Shown: positions 17,422 to 26,281 of the stretch, one piece after another | Numbering within the stretch: position 1 is the stretch's first letter | How the letters are laid out: the number at the start of each line of letters is the position of its first letter | Assembly (NCBI RefSeq): GCF_046299575.1 | Contig: NZ_JBKBHX010000006.1 | Coordinates: forward strand, 1-64,000 | DNA from: Thermaurantimonas sp046299575 | GTDB taxonomy: Bacteria > Bacteroidota > Bacteroidia > Flavobacteriales > Schleiferiaceae | DNA length: 64,000 bases | Direction of reading: 5' to 3' | The notes under the pieces: model-generated | Databases searched by the model: none | The model's input: the letters and a program-made list of their open reading frames with translations, nothing else | Told to the model about the DNA's origin: nothing | Position numbers and translations under genes: made by a program

Positions 17422-18222
17422 GTCTATTAACCTATTGCTCCTACGGAGCAAATTGACAAGGCTGCAGCGCAGCCGAAGGTTAATAGCCTGAAACGATAAA
17501 ATTAATGGGTGACGCTCCTACGGAGCTGTGTGGCATTGCGATGATTTTTCTATTAACCTTTTGCTCCTACGGAGCTGGAATTATAAACCTATTGTATTTA
17601 CGGGGCAAATGAATAAGGCTGCATTGCAGCCTAAGGTTAATAGCAAATAACGTTAAATCAAAAGCACAATAGCTCCTTCAGGAGCGAAACATTGAAACAC
17701 GAGGGGTATCGCTCCTACGGAGCTGATTTATTTTCCTATTGCTCTAATAGAAGCAATTCAAAAGGCTGCAGCGCAGCCCAAGGTTAATAGCATAAACATC
17801 AATACAAACCGCAATAGCTCCGTTAGGAGCGAAACATTGAAACACAAGGGGTATCGCTCCTACGGAGCTGTGTGGGATTGCAATGATTTTTCTATTAACA
17901 TGTCGCTCCTACGGAGCTAATTTTTTGACCTATTGATCTGATAGAAGCAAGTTAAACGGCTGCATCGCAGCCAAAGGTCAATAGCCTGAAACGTGAAAAC
18001 AATCGCAATAGCTCCGTTAGGAGCGAAACATTGAAACACAAGGGGTATCGCTCCTACGGAGCTGTGTGGGATTGCAATGATTTTTCTATTAACCTATTGC
18101 TCCTACGGAGCAAATTTTTTAACCTATTGATCTGATAGAAGCAATTTAAACGGCTGCAGAGCAGCCGAAGGTTAATAGCCGAAAATCGTCAAAAACAATA
18201 GCAATAGCTCTGTTAGGAGCGA
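17381..18222. repeat. REP-like palindromic repeat array, right part (5 units)
   Basis: Units lie at 17381-17487 (start inside the transposase frame, no right end), 17512-17687, 17709-17832 (lacks the inner left arm), 17854-18026 and 18048-18222. Variation keeps the pairing: the second hairpin appears as GGCTGCATCGCAGCC, GGCTGCAGCGCAGCC, GGCTGCATTGCAGCC and GGCTGCAGAGCAGCC. The array stops 56 bases before the 3' end of the minus-strand gene at 18279. Open frames here are repeat shadows. Confidence 0.92.
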
Positions 18223-18278
18223 AACTTGCCAACATTTCAGGTGACAAAATTGTGGCATACCTACGGATGGGGCCTCAA

Positions 18279-21200
18279 TTAGCGTACAATGTTAATTGAC
18301 CCATATTCCTGCTTCCGGTAGCGATTACCGCCAATTTCGTATTCATAAATAATACGGTAAGGATAGTTTCCCTGAGGTAATTTCTGTCCCTGATATGTTC
18401 CATCCCATTCAAAGTCGGCTGTGAAGGTCTGAAATACCAGTTCACCCCAGCGGTTAAAGATCATCAATTCGAAGTAGGTGATAAACTGACTAACAGCCAC
18501 CTTGAATCGATCGTTTCGGCGGTCATCGTTGGGCGAGAAAGCATTGGGAACAAAGACTACCGGTGAGCAATTGTTTGTCACCAATATACTATCTGTGTAA
18601 ATACAACCAAGTGCATCACGAACCGTCACTTTATACAGCCCTCTCTCTGACACAGTGATAGTGGGTGTGGTATCTCCTGTATTCCATTGATAGGACTGAA
18701 AAAATCCCGGATTAAGCGTAATGGTCTGTCCTTCACACAGATTGGTATCTGGAGGCAGTAGATCGCCTGTTGGTGGTAGAGCAGAAATGATGTAAATCAG
18801 TGTACTGTCGCAATTGTTAATCGTTTTCAAATTGACCGTATATGTACCAGCCTGACTCACTACCTGTCCATCAGGCAAGGTGATGGTCTCTCCCTGACAA
18901 ATAGATCCTGTAAGAGTCTGGCTATAAGTTGGGAAAACCTCTAATGTGTCATAAGATACTGTAGGACAGTTTCCAAGTGTAGAATTGATGGTATATTTAA
19001 TCGGGTGTTTTCCGACACCAGCAACAGCCGGATTAAACTCGTTATTCGATACTCCAGGACCACTGTATGTGCCACCTGAAGGGCTTGCCTGCGTCAGGGC
19101 AAAAGGCGGTGAATTCACACAAACTACAGGAAACGATGTCCAGGTAATGTTCACATTACCACCTTGATATAAAGTTACGGTATCCGTGTTAATAATACAG
19201 CCATTGACATTTACTGTGGCACGATAAACTCCGGGTTGTGAAACAAATAATTTTGGTTGGTTAGCACCCGAGATCTGTGCACCATTTTGGAACCAAGTGA
19301 TGGCACCGGAAGTATAATTTGATATGCGCAGGGTGTCGCTATCTCCATCACAAAGGGTGTCTTTTGTTTTTTGAAGCTGCATGATTCCATTTGCTAGAAG
19401 TGTAAGGGTATCGCAAAAATGAACTGAATTAAAAGCCGGCGATTGAGAACGTATCCGAACTAAATATTTTCCTGCATTTAGTGTTTTTGGCAGAGAACAA
19501 GTAATGGTACTTGCACCAGTACTATAGCTTCCGATCTGACCCACTGTGATGGGCGATATAAAAGAGTAATTTGTATCCGAAATTTCTGCAAAAACAGTCG
19601 TCGGAGTTCCAAAACCACCCCCAATGAATGCCACTGTAAAACTTTCTTCCGGACAAAGGTTAATCTTGCTCACTGCTCGTACTTCGAGATGCAGTGGAGT
19701 AGCAAAAAATCTCGCTATCACACCACTCTGTGAGCCTTGAGAGTTATTGTAAAAGCCAAAAATTCCAAGAACATTATGGATTCCGTTTGTAGTGCCGGCG
19801 ATTAAAATGGTGTTATTAAAACCAAAAACTATGGATGATATTGAACCTTCCTGTTGAGGGCCGCCATAATAACTTGCCCAGGTGCGGGTACCATTGGTGG
19901 CAAACCTTCCTACAATCAAATCGCTTATTCCGCTGAGCGTGGTTGAAAAAGCACCTGGCGTGGCAAGGTTGGTACCTGAGGTAGTACCCACGAAAAACAC
20001 ATTACCCGATAAATCAGTGGTAACGCCATTTAAAATTGTTTGAGCTCCATAATACGTTCCCCAATTGCGGGTAGTACCATTTGTATCAAATTGTACTAGA
20101 AAACCGTTTTGAACTCCTGCGGCACTAATGTTTGGTTGAAAACTTCCTGGAGTAGATATGCTTGTAGGGCTTTCAGTCACCCCACAGAAATACATTAAAT
20201 TATTTCTTACCGCTACATCCTGAATTCTGTCAAGCAAGTTACCCCCATAGTAAGAAGAGTAAATTCGAGCGCCGGTAGATGTAAATTTTGCAAAGAATCC
20301 ATCGGGCTGCATCCCTGCATATGAACCATCGTATGCGTTAGGTGAAGCTATCTCTGAAGCTGAACTGGTAAAACCTACAATGTAAAAATTACCCAAAGCG
20401 TCAAAAGAAGCAGAGGTGATCTCATCAGCAGCCGTGCCACCGAAGTATGAACCGAACAATCGTGTTCCACTGCTATCAAACATAACAAAGTATCCGTCAT
20501 CTGAGCCTGTGCCCGAATAAACTGGTTTAAAGCTGCCTGGAGTCGAAATATTTGTTGCAGACTGAGTAGCTCCTACAAGCAACACCCGTGTACCAGTGTG
20601 ATTCACCGCTATCACAGCACTGCCTTCGATGTTTGTTCCGCCATAATAGGTCCCCCAGAGACGAACGCCGTTTTTATTGAATTTAACCAAAAAACCATCT
20701 CTCATACCTCCAAAATTCTGCTGGTGAGACCCAGGAGTGGAGATGTTTGAAGTAGAATTGGTAGTTCCACTGATGTATATATTGTCGAGAAGATCGGAGG
20801 AGACTTTTCCGGCATTTTCTCCGCCATTGCCTCCGTAATACGTGGCCCAAAGCCTTCTGCCACATCGATCAAATTTTACCAGAAATGCATCGGAGATACC
20901 ACCTCCAAAGGTTGACTGATGTGAACCAGGTGATGCTATATCTGAGGTAGAAAAAGTCTGACCTAATGCTAATACATTTCGAGATGAATCGATGCTTACT
21001 GACATAATTTGATCAGCTGCAATCCCTCTGTAATACGTACTCCAAACAATCTGTGGATCAATACGAAGAGGTTGGTTAGCCTGAGCAAGTAATTTTTCTG
21101 TTCTCCTATCAAAAGATAAACCAATGAAGCTACCCCTTTTTTCAAATCTGCAGGCCAACTTGCTGCCGTCAGGCATTACGATATAAGGAGTTTCATCAGT

Positions 21201-21779
21201 AATGGAAATCAAAGTCGATTTTGCTAGGTAAATTCCGTCACTGTTAATACTTAGGCTGAGATCGCTGCTGAATTCCATTTGAATCTTAGAAACATCGGCT
21301 CCCGGCTGTACCAAAAATTCGTAACGCAAGCCAGCCTCACCGGCAAACATTTCGAGATCAATACCCGGATACAGACCACATACCCGCAGTTTTCTCACAC
21401 TGTATATAGGTCTTCCGTCATCATGCACAGTATAGTGGCGCTCGAAGTATTCACCAATGCCCTCATCTTCGATTTTGGCATTAGGATTGGCACCTAGAAA
21501 GGTCATTGAAGAAGTAAAACGCCTGTTTTCAAGAGAATCGCCAGTATAATACCAGATCCATCGCCGAGCCGTTAGTGCCATTATGGCTCCATTTCCCTTG
21601 ATAAAAAAAGTCGGTTCGGTTTGTTTTATGCCTTTAGCATATTGCCCTTCATCTTTCAAAATAAAAAATTCGTGTTGAAAAAGATTTTCTTGCCCAACCG
21701 AATACAAAGAGCTAATAAGAAAAAAGAAAAAAGGGAGGATCAGAAATCGAATTGAATTCGAAAACGATCTGATATTCAT
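18279..21779 (-). CDS. Large secreted SBBP-repeat propeller protein with CHU_C T9SS domain
   Basis: This 1166-residue protein opens with a signal peptide ending ...LYSVGQ (about residue 29). An N-terminal beta-rich domain is followed by seven repeats of about 55-60 residues with cores such as RLWATYYGG and RLWGTYYGG (SBBP, beta-propeller). Ig/PKD-like segments follow (about 690-1060). The end is a gliding-motility-type C-terminal domain starting VFVPNAFSPNDDRRND, the type B T9SS signal. It should be a cell-surface or secreted adhesin-like protein; the exact role is unknown. A perfect -7 box lies 28 bases upstream. The 3' end abuts the repeat array. Confidence 0.9.
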   Translation of the reverse strand: MNIRSFSNSIRFLILPFFFFLISSLYSVGQENLFQHEFFILKDEGQYAKGIKQTEPTFFIKGNGAIMALTARRWIWYYTGDSLENRRFTSSMTFLGANPNAKIEDEGIGEYFERHYTVHDDGRPIYSVRKLRVCGLYPGIDLEMFAGEAGLRYEFLVQPGADVSKIQMEFSSDLSLSINSDGIYLAKSTLISITDETPYIVMPDGSKLACRFEKRGSFIGLSFDRRTEKLLAQANQPLRIDPQIVWSTYYRGIAADQIMSVSIDSSRNVLALGQTFSTSDIASPGSHQSTFGGGISDAFLVKFDRCGRRLWATYYGGNGGENAGKVSSDLLDNIYISGTTNSTSNISTPGSHQQNFGGMRDGFLVKFNKNGVRLWGTYYGGTNIEGSAVIAVNHTGTRVLLVGATQSATNISTPGSFKPVYSGTGSDDGYFVMFDSSGTRLFGSYFGGTAADEITSASFDALGNFYIVGFTSSASEIASPNAYDGSYAGMQPDGFFAKFTSTGARIYSSYYGGNLLDRIQDVAVRNNLMYFCGVTESPTSISTPGSFQPNISAAGVQNGFLVQFDTNGTTRNWGTYYGAQTILNGVTTDLSGNVFFVGTTSGTNLATPGAFSTTLSGISDLIVGRFATNGTRTWASYYGGPQQEGSISSIVFGFNNTILIAGTTNGIHNVLGIFGFYNNSQGSQSGVIARFFATPLHLEVRAVSKINLCPEESFTVAFIGGGFGTPTTVFAEISDTNYSFISPITVGQIGSYSTGASTITCSLPKTLNAGKYLVRIRSQSPAFNSVHFCDTLTLLANGIMQLQKTKDTLCDGDSDTLRISNYTSGAITWFQNGAQISGANQPKLFVSQPGVYRATVNVNGCIINTDTVTLYQGGNVNITWTSFPVVCVNSPPFALTQASPSGGTYSGPGVSNNEFNPAVAGVGKHPIKYTINSTLGNCPTVSYDTLEVFPTYSQTLTGSICQGETITLPDGQVVSQAGTYTVNLKTINNCDSTLIYIISALPPTGDLLPPDTNLCEGQTITLNPGFFQSYQWNTGDTTPTITVSERGLYKVTVRDALGCIYTDSILVTNNCSPVVFVPNAFSPNDDRRNDRFKVAVSQFITYFELMIFNRWGELVFQTFTADFEWDGTYQGQKLPQGNYPYRIIYEYEIGGNRYRKQEYGSINIVR

Positions 21780-21806
21780 GCTAATAGCTTATAGAATTAT
21801 ATTACA

Positions 21807-21814
21807 CAAAGGTA
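21807..21814 (-). promoter_or_regulatory. -7 box for the SBBP/CHU_C gene
   Basis: TACCTTTG on the minus strand matches TAnnTTTG exactly and gives a predicted 5' leader of about 22 bases. No TTG is seen at the ideal -33 distance. Confidence 0.55.
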
Positions 21815-21918
21815 TTGCAATTAAGTTTTGATACTTATTTTTAAGAAAGCTAAACAATTAAAAAATAAAAAAATCAAACTTAATCCATCTAACGCAATTT
21901 TTGTGTATATACATTTAA

Positions 21919-23292
21919 TCAAAATTCATTTTCGACGGCTGAGAGCACCTGAATCCATTCTGTGTCGTGAGCAAGGGCTATTGCGTTTTGTTCTCCGGTC
22001 TTAAGGTTTTTAAGTGTAAAAGATCGCTGGTTTCGTTCGTCTTCACCAACTATGGCAACAAAGGGAATAGCGGTCTTATTTGCATATTCAAGCGATTTTT
22101 TAAGCTTTGTGGCTACCGGATAGAGTTCTGTTGCAATTTCAGCCTTTCGAAAAGCATAAGCAACTTCGGCTGCAAAAGGCATGTCGTCGTCCGACAGTCC
22201 GGTGACCATCACACGAGCTTTGGAAACCTGAGCAAATGCTGACATTCCTCTTTCCTCCAATGCCAGAAGAATGCGATCCAATCCAAAAGAGATTCCCACT
22301 CCAGGAATACCCTCAACGCCAAAGATGCCCGTCAGATTGTCGTACCGGCCTCCTCCACCAATGGAGCCAACGGCTACCCCTTCGGCTACTACTTCGAAAA
22401 TGCAGCCGGTGTAGTAATCAAGTCCTCTCGCCAACGTAGGGTCAAATTGTATAGGAGCATCCGGATTAAGACTTTTAACTTTCTCAAAAACAAATTGCAC
22501 TTCCTTAAGCCCCTCATTACTAGTGCCTAATTGATTTTCAACCTTATATAAATTTATATTTTCATCAAAAATCCAGCTACTTAGGTTACTAACACCGTTA
22601 TGGTCGAATCCAGCATTAAGCCATTCATTCACAACAGCCTGACAGCCAATTTTATCTAATTTGTCAAGTATTGTAATGAAAATTCCAAACCTCTCCCCTG
22701 CTCCGGCATTATGCGCTACGGAGTTCAGCAATTTTCGGCTATTAAGCCGAATGCGCACAGGTAACTTCAATTTTTCGAAGACTTCGGCATAAATAAGTGC
22801 CAATTCCACTTCCTGCCACAGGCTTGTACTACCTACTACATCAGCATCGCACTGATAAAATTCGCGAAATCTTCCCTTCTGTGGGCGATCGGCCCTCCAC
22901 ACCGGTTGTATCTGATAGCGCTTAAATGGCAATGCAATCGCATGCCTGTTCATAGCAACAAATCGGGCAAAAGGTACCGTAAGATCATAGCGCAAAGCCT
23001 TTTCGCAAATCAAACCAGCCAAAGTGTTGCTTTCAGCCATTTGCCAGACGTCGGGAGAAACTTCTTTTTTAAAATCTCCAGAATTTAAGATTCTGAAAAT
23101 CAATCGATCTCCTTCTTCACCATATTTTCCGGTCAAAGTATCCAGACGCTCCATAGCCGGAGTTTCCAATGGCTGGAAGGCATATTTCTCAAAAACTTCT
23201 TTAATAATGGAAACTACATAATTTCGTTTATACATCAATTCAGGGCCCAGATCTCTGGTACCCTGAACCAACGCTGGCTTTATTTTACTCAT
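21919..23292 (-). CDS. hisS: Histidyl-tRNA synthetase
   Basis: This class II synthetase of 457 residues charges tRNA-His. Motif 2 is recognisable around YQIQPVWRADRPQKGRFREF, the histidine-specific loop is ARGLDYYTGCIFEV, and motif 3 is GVGISFGLDRILLAL. The anticodon-binding domain covers about 360-450. Its ATG overlaps the stop of the small upstream metal-binding protein (ATGA), so the two are translationally coupled. HisS also sets the charging level that the his attenuator at 1043-1185 would sense. Confidence 0.96.
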   Translation of the reverse strand: MSKIKPALVQGTRDLGPELMYKRNYVVSIIKEVFEKYAFQPLETPAMERLDTLTGKYGEEGDRLIFRILNSGDFKKEVSPDVWQMAESNTLAGLICEKALRYDLTVPFARFVAMNRHAIALPFKRYQIQPVWRADRPQKGRFREFYQCDADVVGSTSLWQEVELALIYAEVFEKLKLPVRIRLNSRKLLNSVAHNAGAGERFGIFITILDKLDKIGCQAVVNEWLNAGFDHNGVSNLSSWIFDENINLYKVENQLGTSNEGLKEVQFVFEKVKSLNPDAPIQFDPTLARGLDYYTGCIFEVVAEGVAVGSIGGGGRYDNLTGIFGVEGIPGVGISFGLDRILLALEERGMSAFAQVSKARVMVTGLSDDDMPFAAEVAYAFRKAEIATELYPVATKLKKSLEYANKTAIPFVAIVGEDERNQRSFTLKNLKTGEQNAIALAHDTEWIQVLSAVENEF

Positions 23293-23495
23293 TCAGCTAC
23301 TTTTTCTGCTTTATATCCTCTGTTTTCAAGTATTTCGATCGCTTTATCTGCACTATCGGAATTAACAACCAATATTTTTGGATTAGTTGTCAGATCAACG
23401 CTCCAATTCTCTGAACCAAATTCCCTGGTCAAATCGTCGGCTACCTTGTCGACACATCCCTGGCATTTCAAAGTTGTTTTAAATTTTACTTCCAT
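23289..23495 (-). CDS. Heavy-metal-associated (HMA) domain protein, copper-chaperone-like
   Basis: This 68-residue protein is a single ferredoxin-like HMA domain. It begins MEVKFKTTLKCQGC, with the CxxC metal site at C11 and C14, and ends with NRGYKAEKVAE. The frame is open 18 codons further up, but starting at 23495 gives a complete HMA fold, and a promoter box sits between the two candidate starts. It is first in an operon with hisS. Members bind Cu(I) or other soft metals; no partner ATPase is nearby. Confidence 0.88.
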   Translation of the reverse strand: MEVKFKTTLKCQGCVDKVADDLTREFGSENWSVDLTTNPKILVVNSDSADKAIEILENRGYKAEKVAE

Positions 23496-23516
23496 AGTTG
23501 CAAAAATCAGACATGC

Positions 23517-23524
23517 GAAAGTAT
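23517..23524 (-). promoter_or_regulatory. -7 box for the HMA-hisS operon
   Basis: TACTTTCG (one mismatch to TAnnTTTG) lies on the minus strand. A TTTTG is found 23 bases upstream of it. The predicted transcript starts around 23511, inside the longer open frame, which supports translation from 23495. Confidence 0.45.
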
Positions 23525-23660
23525 GAATCACATAATCTCTTTTGCTCAAAATGCTTTTAAAATCGTTTTACAATGTTATTAATATAATCAATATCAAACG
23601 TTTAAAATATAATTGATCAAGTGCTCATGGCATAAAAGGAAAAAAATGACTGTGTATTCC

Positions 23661-23668
23661 TAAGTTTG
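23661..23668 (+). promoter_or_regulatory. -7 box for the rpe operon
   Basis: TAAGTTTG, an exact TAnnTTTG match, ends 13 bases before the rpe ATG, giving a 5' leader of only about 8 bases. No clean -33 element is present. Confidence 0.6.
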
Positions 23669-23681
23669 CAGAAAAAACTTC

Positions 23682-24332
23682 ATGCCCCTGGTTGCCCCTT
23701 CACTTTTGTCAGCAGATTTTACCAGACTGGCAGATGCAGCCGATATGCTTAACAGGTCTGAAGCCGATTGGTTTCATCTAGATGTAATGGACGGAGTATT
23801 TGTACCGAATCTTACGTTTGGAATGCCTGTCATTGAGCAACTTAAAAAGTTATCTAATAAACCCTTCGACGTGCATCTTATGATAGTGCAACCGGAGCGT
23901 TATATCGAAGCATTTAAACAAGCAGGTGCAGATATCCTTACGGTTCATTACGAAGCCTCTACACACCTGCACCGTACGCTACATGCAATAAAACAGTCTG
24001 GTATGAAAGCAGGCGTTGCTTTAAACCCGCACACACCGGTACACCATCTTGAGGAAGTATTAGCCGATATTGACCTAGTTTGCCTAATGAGCGTTAACCC
24101 CGGCTTTGGCGGACAAAAATTTATAGAAAACACCTATAAAAAAATTGAAAAATTAGCAGAATTAAGGCAATCATCTCAAACGAATTTTCTGATCGAAATA
24201 GATGGTGGAGTGAATCTCACAAATGCATCTAAACTTATCGATACAGGTGCAGATGTGTTGGTGGCTGGTAATTTCGTATTTTCATCAAGCAATCCGATAG
24301 AAACAATAAAAAGTCTGAAATATTGCAAATGA
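23682..24332 (+). CDS. rpe: Ribulose-phosphate 3-epimerase
   Basis: Rpe interconverts ribulose 5-phosphate and xylulose 5-phosphate in the pentose phosphate pathway. It is a 216-residue TIM barrel with the starting motif APSLLSADFTRLADA, the metal and catalytic stretch HLDVMDGVFVPNLTFG, MSVNPGFGGQKF and EIDGGVN. It is the first gene of a run of four overlapping genes reaching 29936. Its stop overlaps the next start (ATGA at 24329). Confidence 0.96.
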   Translation: MPLVAPSLLSADFTRLADAADMLNRSEADWFHLDVMDGVFVPNLTFGMPVIEQLKKLSNKPFDVHLMIVQPERYIEAFKQAGADILTVHYEASTHLHRTLHAIKQSGMKAGVALNPHTPVHHLEEVLADIDLVCLMSVNPGFGGQKFIENTYKKIEKLAELRQSSQTNFLIEIDGGVNLTNASKLIDTGADVLVAGNFVFSSSNPIETIKSLKYCK

Positions 24333-26281
24333 GTTTTGAAAAGCCCTATTTTTTATGGACTTTTTTACTTCTTCTGATACCCATAATTATTCATTTTTTT
24401 CGCTTCAGAAAATATAAGAAAATTGTTTTTACTCAAACGTTTTTTCTAGAGCAAACGCAAGTTGAACAAAAAAAGATTAAAAATTTAAAACACCTATTTA
24501 TACTCATTTCGAGAATTTTGGGTATTTCAGCACTGGTGTTAGGTTTTTCGCTTCCTTATTTCAGTGAAAATTCACTTAACGGTTCTTCATATAAAAACGC
24601 TGAAAATATATTGATTTATGTAGATAATCATCCAGGATTTTATTTGAAGAATGATGATAAAAGTCGTTTGCTTTATTTGCGTAATTCTTTGAAAAGTGCA
24701 ATCAACAATTTAGGATCTTTTAAAAAGTTGACAATCCAAACGAATAACAATGCAACCGAAACTTTTTATCGAAAAGACGATGCATTGAAGTATGTTGATC
24801 AAATAGAACCTTTTCCTCACATACCTACATGGAAAGAAATAGCCAATAGCATAGAAAAAACGATAAAGAATGAACAAATACCACCTGCAATTTTTCTACT
24901 GAGCGATTATTTGAAAAGAGCTGATAATCTAAATGAATTGTCTGGCCTATGTATTCCGATTAAACTAGAAGCTCTCAACACTGGAAATTTAGAAATCATC
25001 GATTCCATTTGGTCAATTCCTGGTACAGATATGATCGAAGCTTCGATCTACCAACAATCTTCGTACGTATTAGGAAACAGCAAGAAAGTATTATTTAACC
25101 TCATACCAGAGAAAGAGAACTCAAAAAAGTTATCGTTTTCCTTTCCAAAATCAATAGAAAATACTTTCGGATTCATAGAACCTGAAAGTCATCAGAATTC
25201 CATCTTTAGATTCTACTTCACACATCCTCTTCACAAGCCGAAAAAAGTACTTGTAATTGCAGAAAATCAAGGTTTGTCAGAAGCCTTAAAAACAAAATTT
25301 ACTACGGCATATACTGCAGAGATTACTTACAAAACTGTTAGAGAAATAAGACCAGAAATTCTCAAGGATTTTAAATTAGTTATTTTATTAAATATTAAAG
25401 AAATTCCAGAACAGTTAGCCACTGCCTTACAAACATTTTTGAGAGAAAACGGACGATTGCTTCTATGTCCAAATGAAGAAGTTGATATGCCTTCATACAA
25501 TAGATTTTTACAGCGATTTGATGTTTTAATACATCCATCTGAAAAGAAATTTGTACAAACTGATAAGTTAAATTACAACGATTTACTTTTCTTTAATGTT
25601 TTTGTACAAGAAATTGACTTACCTGACCTACCCTATTTTAATAAATATTTTTTACTGAAAAGCACAGGAATTACCCCTATTCTCTACACACTTGATGGCA
25701 CTACACTTTTTGGAAAAATCACTTACAATGGCGATTTATACATCTTTGCAGGTTCCATCGCTCCAGAAAATTCAAATTTGATCTATCACACAATTTTTAA
25801 TCCAATGATGTACAACTTCATCCATCGAAATACACAACGATATTCAATGTATTATTATGCAGGTACTGATTATATTTTTCAATACTCAGTACCTGAGTCC
25901 AACAAGGATGAGCCGATAAAAATTTTCTCTCCTTCAGGCAAAGAAATTATACCTTTCCAAAGACGTAAAGGCAACGAAATTCAACTGTTTTTTGGAAGAG
26001 ATGTAATTGAAAATGGCATATACAGCATACAATTTTTTAATCAGGAATTAGATAAGTTAGCCTTTAATTTCGATCTCAGAAACTTAAGGAGCGATTGTTA
26101 CATCGATACAGAAATAGACAGTTTATTCTTAAAAAAATCATGGATAAAAATACCGTTATCAGAGGATTTAACATCTTTATCAAAAATAAGCTTCTTTCGT
26201 TCTGATCTTTGGTATCTCTTCACTCTGGCAGCATTACTGTTTTTTATTACGGAGTTATTATTAATTAGATTTTTAAAATGA
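24329..26281 (+). CDS. BatA-like N-terminal double-TM membrane protein
   Basis: I start it at ATG 24329 (MSFEKPYFLW), overlapping the rpe stop, and not at the TTG two codons earlier. Residues 1-80 have the BatA/aerotolerance N-terminal pattern: a helix containing LLLLIPIIIHFF, a charged loop with RFRKYKKIVF, then a second helix. A long periplasmic or extracytoplasmic region follows, and a final TM helix ends at the C-terminus (LFTLAALLFFITELLLIRF). No von Willebrand A domain or MIDAS motif is evident, so it is not a full BatA. It is strongly AT-rich. The function is unknown. Confidence 0.82.
   Translation: MSFEKPYFLWTFLLLLIPIIIHFFRFRKYKKIVFTQTFFLEQTQVEQKKIKNLKHLFILISRILGISALVLGFSLPYFSENSLNGSSYKNAENILIYVDNHPGFYLKNDDKSRLLYLRNSLKSAINNLGSFKKLTIQTNNNATETFYRKDDALKYVDQIEPFPHIPTWKEIANSIEKTIKNEQIPPAIFLLSDYLKRADNLNELSGLCIPIKLEALNTGNLEIIDSIWSIPGTDMIEASIYQQSSYVLGNSKKVLFNLIPEKENSKKLSFSFPKSIENTFGFIEPESHQNSIFRFYFTHPLHKPKKVLVIAENQGLSEALKTKFTTAYTAEITYKTVREIRPEILKDFKLVILLNIKEIPEQLATALQTFLRENGRLLLCPNEEVDMPSYNRFLQRFDVLIHPSEKKFVQTDKLNYNDLLFFNVFVQEIDLPDLPYFNKYFLLKSTGITPILYTLDGTTLFGKITYNGDLYIFAGSIAPENSNLIYHTIFNPMMYNFIHRNTQRYSMYYYAGTDYIFQYSVPESNKDEPIKIFSPSGKEIIPFQRRKGNEIQLFFGRDVIENGIYSIQFFNQELDKLAFNFDLRNLRSDCYIDTEIDSLFLKKSWIKIPLSEDLTSLSKISFFRSDLWYLFTLAALLFFITELLLIRFLK

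Noticed and set aside
15986..18222. Possible CRISPR array
   Set aside because: Units are 107-176 bases, themselves palindromic, with near-identical linkers and no unique short spacers; no cas genes are present.
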